DNA of 19,501 bases, taken from positions 1 through 19,501 of the forward strand of contig JBHGBB010000051.1 in NCBI GenBank assembly GCA_041946755.1, written 5' to 3'. The notes beneath the pieces were generated by a model that was not told where the DNA came from, did no database searches, and worked only from the letters and a program-made list of their open reading frames with translations. Below, piece by piece: positions 14,767-19,501 of the stretch. The DNA comes from JBHGBB01 sp041946755. Its GTDB lineage: Bacteria > UBP4 > UBA4092 > JAOAEQ01. The translations under genes and the position numbers were made by a program. Numbering within the stretch: the first letter of the stretch is position 1; each line of letters begins with the position of its first letter.

Positions 14767-15954
14767 ATGAAATATATTGTTCTTGTCGGTGATGGAATGG
14801 CAGACCGCCCTTTAGAATCATTAGGGAATAAAACGCCATTGCAGGTGGCTAAAAAGCCTCATATGGACTATTTAGCGCAGCATGGTATGGTGGGTTTAGT
14901 TAAAACCGTACCTGATGGTGTTAGCCCCGGCAGTGATGTTGCCAATCTATCTATCCTTGGCTATGACCCTCGGAAATATTATACCGGCCGGGCACCGTTA
15001 GAAGCTGCCAGCCAGAACATTAAAATTCAGCCGAATCAGACTGCATTCCGCTGTAACCTGGTTACTATCCAGAACGAAACGATGATCGATTATAGCGCCG
15101 GGCATATCTCGACCGCTGAAGCTAAATCGATTATTGAATCGTTGGCTCAGGAGTTGAATACTTCGGAAATAAAATTCTATCCTGGAGTAAGTTATCGGCA
15201 CTTAACGATTATAACCAGTGATTTCCCTGACTTGGTATGCACGCCGCCGCATGATATTACCAATCAATCGATTTCGAATTATTTACCCAATGGCAAAAAT
15301 TCGGAATTGGTTAAGAGTTTGATGGAAAAATCGGTAGCTATTCTTGCCAATCATCCGGTGAATAAAGAGAGAATTAAGGCCGGCAAGAACCCGGTGACCA
15401 AGATTTGGCTTTGGGGTCAAGGCAAACCGCCGCAAATGCCTACCTTTCAAGAGAAATATCAGCTTTCCGGTGGAGTGATTACGGCAGTGGATTTAGTAAA
15501 AGGACTAGGCAAATATGCGGGATTGGAAGCGCCGAACATTCCCGGAGCGACCGGGTATCTCGATACCAATTATCAGGGGAAAGTCGATGCTGCCCGAGCC
15601 ATGCTAGATAAATCCGATTTTGTGCTGGTACATGTAGAAGCACCGGATGAATGCGGGCATCAAGGGAAGGTAGACTTAAAAATTAGAGCGATTGAAGAAT
15701 TCGATGAACGAGTTGTTGGCCCGATTTTGGATGATATATACCGATATCCGGAATTCCGGCTTTTAGTATTACCCGATCATGCAACTCCGATTTGTATCCA
15801 GACCCATAGCAGCGAACCGGTACCGTTTATCCTCTATACCTCACCTGAGGAGAAACTCGCACCGGCTTCTGCATATGATGAAACCAATGCTGCTACTACC
15901 AAGATTTATGTTGAAAATGGGTTTGAATTAATGGACATTCTAACCGAAAAATAG
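14767..15954 (+). CDS. apgM: ApgM-family cofactor-independent phosphoglycerate mutase / proposed homoserine kinase
   Basis: Alkaline-phosphatase-superfamily protein of 395 residues, matching the archaeal-type 2,3-BPG-independent mutase family. Metal and active-site landmarks: VGDGMADRP (D9), VSPGSDVANLSILGYDP with the likely nucleophile S56, YYTGRAPLEAAS (71-82), HVEAPDECGHQG (D294, H298), LVLPDHATP (D337, H338) and H347. All expected metal ligands seem present. In this family a subgroup found beside hom and thrC in genomes lacking thrB has been proposed, on context alone, to be a homoserine kinase. The order hom-thrC-apgM here fits that subgroup. Glycolytic phosphoglycerate mutase remains the alternative. 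It lies 65 nt after thrC, and its stop codon is inside the terminator stem. Confidence 0.9.
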   Translation: MKYIVLVGDGMADRPLESLGNKTPLQVAKKPHMDYLAQHGMVGLVKTVPDGVSPGSDVANLSILGYDPRKYYTGRAPLEAASQNIKIQPNQTAFRCNLVTIQNETMIDYSAGHISTAEAKSIIESLAQELNTSEIKFYPGVSYRHLTIITSDFPDLVCTPPHDITNQSISNYLPNGKNSELVKSLMEKSVAILANHPVNKERIKAGKNPVTKIWLWGQGKPPQMPTFQEKYQLSGGVITAVDLVKGLGKYAGLEAPNIPGATGYLDTNYQGKVDAARAMLDKSDFVLVHVEAPDECGHQGKVDLKIRAIEEFDERVVGPILDDIYRYPEFRLLVLPDHATPICIQTHSSEPVPFILYTSPEEKLAPASAYDETNAATTKIYVENGFELMDILTEK

Positions 15955-15991
15955 ACAGTTTTAGTTAAAAACTGTCTATTTTCTTTCTTTT
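15950..15991 (+). terminator. Intrinsic terminator of the thr cluster
   Basis: 13-bp perfect stem AATAGACAGTTTT (15950-15962) / AAAACTGTCTATT (15968-15980), 5-nt loop, then TTTTCTTTCTTTT. The left arm contains the apgM stop codon. Confidence 0.88.
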
Positions 15992-16074
15992 CACTTGCCA
16001 ATTTGACCTAACTCTTTGTAAAATAACGCGTTATTATTCTGAATTATCTGGTTTCACTATCAGTTTTACAGCGG

Positions 16075-16113
16075 AGTGTAATCGAGCGTGAAATTTTCAC
16101 GCTCGATTACACT
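16075..16113. repeat. 39-nt perfect palindrome
   Basis: AGTGTAATCGAGCGTGAAA (16075-16093), one central T, then the exact 19-nt reverse complement (16095-16113). No T run follows on either strand (TTTGCTC on +), so it is not a typical terminator. It lies 96 nt upstream of dprA. It is comparable in type with hairpins A and B at 7469-7556 but has a different sequence. Confidence 0.85.
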
Positions 16114-16209
16114 TTGCTCTAAGAACAGCATAATTTTTCTTAGATTAGATAGACACTATTGATGCTCTATTAACTCGTTCTCGGCATAATGCCAAAGTGA
16201 TAATATTCT

Positions 16210-17145
16210 ATGGACGACCTCGTTTACCTTTTTGCATTAAGTAAAATCGCGCGTATCGGTCAGGCGACGGTTAGAGCCCTATTACATAAATTCGAGTCAT
16301 ATCCCGCGATATTCACTGCACCGGCAGAAGAGTTACTTAAAATTAAAAGAATAACACCAGCGACCGCAGCCGAAATCATGAAATCCAACCAGCACCTGGA
16401 AGAATTGGCGCTGGAACTCGACGAAATCCAGCATAATCAAATTCAGGTTATTCCGATTGATTCCAACCGGTATCCGAAATTATTGAAAAATATACCTGAT
16501 GCGCCAATGTTGATATACCTGATGGGAAGCATTATCCCGGAAGATGAACGATCCATCGCCATTGTTGGCTCTCGATCTGCCTCGGAACTCGGTCAAGAAA
16601 TCGCACATAATCTCGCTAGGGCGTTAGTTCAGCAGGGAATAACCATTATTAGCGGTTTAGCTATCGGAATCGATACTGCCGGGCATCAAGGAGCATTATC
16701 AGCCGATGGAAGAACCATCGCATGTCTCGGTTCGGGTTTTTCTCGCATTTATCCACCAGAAAACCAGGAATTAGCTCAACAAATACCGCAATCCGGTGCT
16801 ATTATCAGCGAATTGCCACCAAAAACGACCGTAGAATCGAAATTCCTGCTGATGCGAGACCGAATCATTGCCGGATTAAGTAAAGCGGTAATCGTCATCG
16901 AATCGGAGGAGGATGGAGGGGCTATATATACTGCCCGGAAAGCCAATAAATATGACCGCCAGGTATTATATATCAACTGGCATAAATTTCCAGGTGTTCT
17001 TGAAGAAGCCCAATCGAAGTATATCCAGAATTATCTGAAAGAAACCGGTTTACCAATCAACAATATCGATTCTGCAACGGTCTCATATTTGGTTGCAATA
17101 GCAAAAAATAATATTGACTTACCCGAATTACCATTTGACCACTAA
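16210..17145 (+). CDS. dprA: DNA-processing protein DprA (Smf), compact and divergent C-terminus
   Basis: Rossmann-like protein that binds incoming single-stranded DNA and loads RecA in natural transformation. A helical N-terminal domain (~1-65, with a helix-hairpin-helix feel) precedes the Rossmann fold: IAIVGSRSAS (116-125), ISGLAIGIDTAGHQGAL (147-163), ACLGSGFSRIYPPEN (171-185), and the family signature LMRDRIIAGLSKAVIVIES (214-232). GGAIYTARKA follows, as expected. After residue ~250 the usual A-V-P-G ... G-x-N-x-L-I segment is not recognisable (LYINWHKFPGVLEEAQ instead), and no C-terminal winged-helix domain is evident. Length is 311 versus ~360-380 for full DprA. The ATG at 16210 has no SD. 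topA, its common neighbour, is absent. Confidence 0.9.
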   Translation: MDDLVYLFALSKIARIGQATVRALLHKFESYPAIFTAPAEELLKIKRITPATAAEIMKSNQHLEELALELDEIQHNQIQVIPIDSNRYPKLLKNIPDAPMLIYLMGSIIPEDERSIAIVGSRSASELGQEIAHNLARALVQQGITIISGLAIGIDTAGHQGALSADGRTIACLGSGFSRIYPPENQELAQQIPQSGAIISELPPKTTVESKFLLMRDRIIAGLSKAVIVIESEEDGGAIYTARKANKYDRQVLYINWHKFPGVLEEAQSKYIQNYLKETGLPINNIDSATVSYLVAIAKNNIDLPELPFDH

Positions 17146-17210
17146 ATAAGGTATCAAATTAGGTTTGATAAATCCAGCTCATACTTATAAACCTGCCATC
17201 TATAAAGCAA

Positions 17211-17239
17211 TAAAAAAGGGCGAGGTTTCGACTCGCCCT
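17211..17239 (-). terminator. Intrinsic terminator of the PpiD-like gene
   Basis: On the - strand, AGGGCGAG (17239-17232) pairs with CTCGCCCT (17224-17217) over a 7-nt loop, followed by TTTTTTA. It is 57 nt beyond the stop codon at 17296. On the + strand only GATTTTC follows, so termination of dprA here would be weak. Confidence 0.85.
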
Positions 17240-17295
17240 GATTTTCTACCGGAGCATTATTTCCCGCTAATATATTCACCTATTCCGATGCGATA

Positions 17296-19230
17296 TTAGC
17301 TATAATATTTTTGCATTTCTTTCTCATTCCGTATAATTTTAGCCCGTTTCATCAGATTATTTATCCATTCCTGATATGCCGCTCGTTGCCGGACTTGGAT
17401 CAAAGACTTCAAAACCTGGTCTTTTTCGGCCAAATATTTCCCTTCATCAATTCCAGATTTCCCTAAAACTTTGATAATATAATATCCGGAAATTCCACCG
17501 GTTCTCGGGTCTTTATCCTCAATTAATCCACTTGTTTGTCCTGTGGGAAGTCGGAACGCCGCTGCAGCTATCGCAGGGCTCCCCTTTTGCTGCTTAATAT
17601 AACTATAAAAACTAAACGGTTCCGGAGAAATAACTTTTACTCCCAGCTGTTTTCCTACCTCAACGATATCCAATCCCTTCTTAATCATCGCATCAGCTTC
17701 TTTAGCCTTAATCCCCGCAACGGTTGCACCATCAGCTAATGCCAGTTGAATTCGAATCTTATCTTTAACCTCAGAGAACACAGGTATCGCAGCTTCCTGT
17801 TTTTCTTTCAATTGAACCACGAGAAGGTCTTTATTCAACTTAACCGGTCCACCGATAGCATTAAGTGCCAAATTCTCAACAGTCTTAAAGAATTCAGGGT
17901 TCGCACCCAACCCATCTTTTTCCATACCGGTTATAAATCCGGAATCAGATATCGTAACAGCATATTTTTTAGCCAAGTCCGCTAAATTCGGATTCTGAAT
18001 ACTATCTCGCAAAATATCTTCTGCTACTTGCTGCGCCTTATTTTCAGCATTCATTTCAGTAATTTTTTTGATGATAGCAGATTTTACTTCTGCCATAGGT
18101 TGAAGTCGCGCTTCTCGTTTCGCTTCAACCTTCAGAATATGAAACCCGAATTGGGTTTGAAAAATATTCGATACTTTACCAATCGGAATCGAAAACGCTA
18201 CCTTCTCGAAATTCTGATCCATATCTCCATGCCCGAAAAATCCTAGATCGCCGCCTTTCTCTTTTGTACCATCTTCCGAAACTTCCCGTGCGACTTTAGC
18301 GAAATCTTCTCCCGCTTGAATTCTGGATAAAGCTTTACTGATTTTTTCTTGAGCGGCTTGTACCTGTTCGGGAGTAGGATTATCCGGTAGCCGAGTGATT
18401 ATATGTCGCGCTCGAACCTGCTCAGGAGTATAAAACTCGCTTTGATTGGTTTCATAATATTGCTGAATTTCCGCATCGGTAATCTTAACCGAATTCGCTA
18501 ATTCTGCTGGAGAGATGGTAAGATAGGTCGCTCGATATTGCGGTGGGGTGGTATATTCTACTTTATGCTGATCGTAGTATTTTTGCATTTCCGAGTCAGT
18601 AATCTTAGCCGATACCATAAAATCTTGCGGAGTGAAACTAAGATAAGCAATTTTAATCCCTTCATACTGCTTACAATATGCATCGCGGACATCAGATTCA
18701 GAAACTTTAACAAAATCCTCGATCAGGAATTGGAGTTTCCGCTGCATGATATCTTGCCGTAGCTGCTTTTCAAATTGGGCCGCACTTTTCCCTTGATTAT
18801 TTAACCAGTCCTGATACAATTTCAGATCGAACCGTCCACCAGGAGCAAATGCTTTATTGTTGATAATCACCATTTGTAATTCAGTATCATCAACAGTGAT
18901 ACCAAGTCGATTTGCCTCTAGGTTTATCAAATAATCGCCGATCATCTGGTCCAGTACCTTATCCGGCAATTGCATTCGTTTAATTACATCTTCAGTAATA
19001 TCTTGTTTATAAGTATTCCGCAATTCAACCAAAGTATCGTTATATCGTTGTTGAAACTCCTCCAAGGATATCTCATACCGGTTGATTTTCGCTGCATATG
19101 GCATAGCGACTTCTTTTTTCCCGGTCAAAGAACTCCATCCATAAAATACAACAAACGCCGGAATGATCAAAATTAATGTTGCCCACATAATCCGTTTATA
19201 ATTTTCTTTTTTTCGTAGTGTTTTTAACAT
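17296..19230 (-). CDS. PpiD/SurA-like membrane-anchored periplasmic peptidyl-prolyl isomerase
   Basis: A 644-residue parvulin-type chaperone. One N-terminal membrane helix (~14-31: IMWATLILIIPAFVVFYGW) anchors it, with the rest in the periplasm. Residues ~45-200 form the SurA/PpiD N-terminal chaperone domain (AAKINRYEISLEEFQQRY; LEANRLGITVDDTEL). The PpiC rotamase domain is at ~265-375 (RARHIITRL, GGDLGFFGHGDM, FGFHILKV). A C-terminal chaperone-like half follows, with a degenerate rotamase-like stretch (AAFRLPTGQ, YYIIKVLG). Length and order fit PpiD, which helps outer-membrane and periplasmic proteins fold on leaving Sec. SD AAAGGAG lies ~13 nt before the ATG, a long spacing. It is monocistronic with its own terminator and is convergent with dprA. 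Confidence 0.9.
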   Translation of the reverse strand: MLKTLRKKENYKRIMWATLILIIPAFVVFYGWSSLTGKKEVAMPYAAKINRYEISLEEFQQRYNDTLVELRNTYKQDITEDVIKRMQLPDKVLDQMIGDYLINLEANRLGITVDDTELQMVIINNKAFAPGGRFDLKLYQDWLNNQGKSAAQFEKQLRQDIMQRKLQFLIEDFVKVSESDVRDAYCKQYEGIKIAYLSFTPQDFMVSAKITDSEMQKYYDQHKVEYTTPPQYRATYLTISPAELANSVKITDAEIQQYYETNQSEFYTPEQVRARHIITRLPDNPTPEQVQAAQEKISKALSRIQAGEDFAKVAREVSEDGTKEKGGDLGFFGHGDMDQNFEKVAFSIPIGKVSNIFQTQFGFHILKVEAKREARLQPMAEVKSAIIKKITEMNAENKAQQVAEDILRDSIQNPNLADLAKKYAVTISDSGFITGMEKDGLGANPEFFKTVENLALNAIGGPVKLNKDLLVVQLKEKQEAAIPVFSEVKDKIRIQLALADGATVAGIKAKEADAMIKKGLDIVEVGKQLGVKVISPEPFSFYSYIKQQKGSPAIAAAAFRLPTGQTSGLIEDKDPRTGGISGYYIIKVLGKSGIDEGKYLAEKDQVLKSLIQVRQRAAYQEWINNLMKRAKIIRNEKEMQKYYS

Positions 19231-19501
19231 AATAAAAATAAATCTCCTTTTTTCAATATATTAAGCTTTTTTATAGTACAATATTGTCATTCAAGTACCA
19301 GAGTTGCAATCCGACTCAACTGGTAGGAAAGTTTAATTTACCCAGAAAGAACATCGATACCACTCAAGCAGAATACGCGGTAATTCAAGGGTTTAGCACT
19401 ATAATTTAGTAAACTGATCCCTAAAAAAACGCAATATGGTACAAAGATTGCGGTTCTTTCCGATGCAATAAAATGAACAATATCAGTAAAAAGTTTAGTC
19501 T
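19231..19501. other. Non-coding region upstream of the PpiD-like gene, up to the window edge
   Basis: No coding sequence is supported. It holds the SD of the PpiD-like gene (19243-19250), a - strand TATAAA (~19272-19277) with only a poor -35 upstream, and the possible terminator at 19423-19452. An imperfect stem CCAGAGTTG/CAACTGG lies near 19298-19323. Confidence 0.45.
19423..19452 (-). terminator. Possible terminator of a - strand gene beyond the window
   Basis: On the - strand, CGCAAT (19452-19447) pairs with ATTGCG (19435-19430) over an 11-nt loop, followed by TTTTTTT (19429-19423). The stem is short. It would end a transcript entering from the right. Confidence 0.4.

Overview
The window looks like a piece of an uncultured, Gram-negative-type bacterium of low G+C (roughly 40% by eye), probably from a candidate phylum. 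Supporting signs are a type II/IV pseudopilin with a GPDG-type C-terminal block, a PpiD/SurA-type periplasmic chaperone, MurA for peptidoglycan, and a Tat-like DUF362 protein next to a DoxX membrane protein. No phylum can be fixed from sequence alone. Some genes carry strong Shine-Dalgarno (SD) sites (pilin, NHL protein, lipoyl protein, thrC, PpiD-like) and others show none (murA, prmC, DUF624, hom, apgM, dprA).

Region 1 (1-4136, + strand) is a surface/secretion cassette. A six-repeat kelch-type secreted protein and a second secreted propeller-like protein flank a pseudopilin. The two secreted proteins have different propellers but end in Ig-like domains and a matching C-terminal tail (A-P-[LV]-Y-K-D-x-E ... 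E-L-F-[ED]). Each is followed by an intrinsic terminator.

Region 2 (4134-7429, - strand) is a housekeeping operon, prmC > murA > DUF624-type membrane protein, under a near-consensus sigma-70 promoter at 7401-7429. Both internal gaps are filled by copies of the same ~85-bp palindromic repeat, and one copy encodes the last residues of PrmC. A hairpin-rich non-coding stretch (7430-7632) separates this operon from the next - strand pair, DUF362 > DoxX (9145-7633).

Region 3 (9312-15991, + strand) starts with lipoyl synthase (lipA) and a stand-alone lipoyl domain. A PfkB-type kinase follows, then threonine-pathway genes: homoserine dehydrogenase (hom), threonine synthase (thrC) and an ApgM-family protein of the kind proposed on context to be a homoserine kinase. 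No GHMP-type thrB is seen. A two-gene toxin-antitoxin-like pair (BECR-like protein plus DUF2283) sits between hom and thrC. Several gaps hold palindromes close to start codons.

Region 4 (15992-19501) has a perfect 39-nt palindrome, a compact divergent dprA (+) and a convergent PpiD-like chaperone (-) with its own terminator. No tRNA, rRNA, CRISPR array, transposase or phage gene was recognised.
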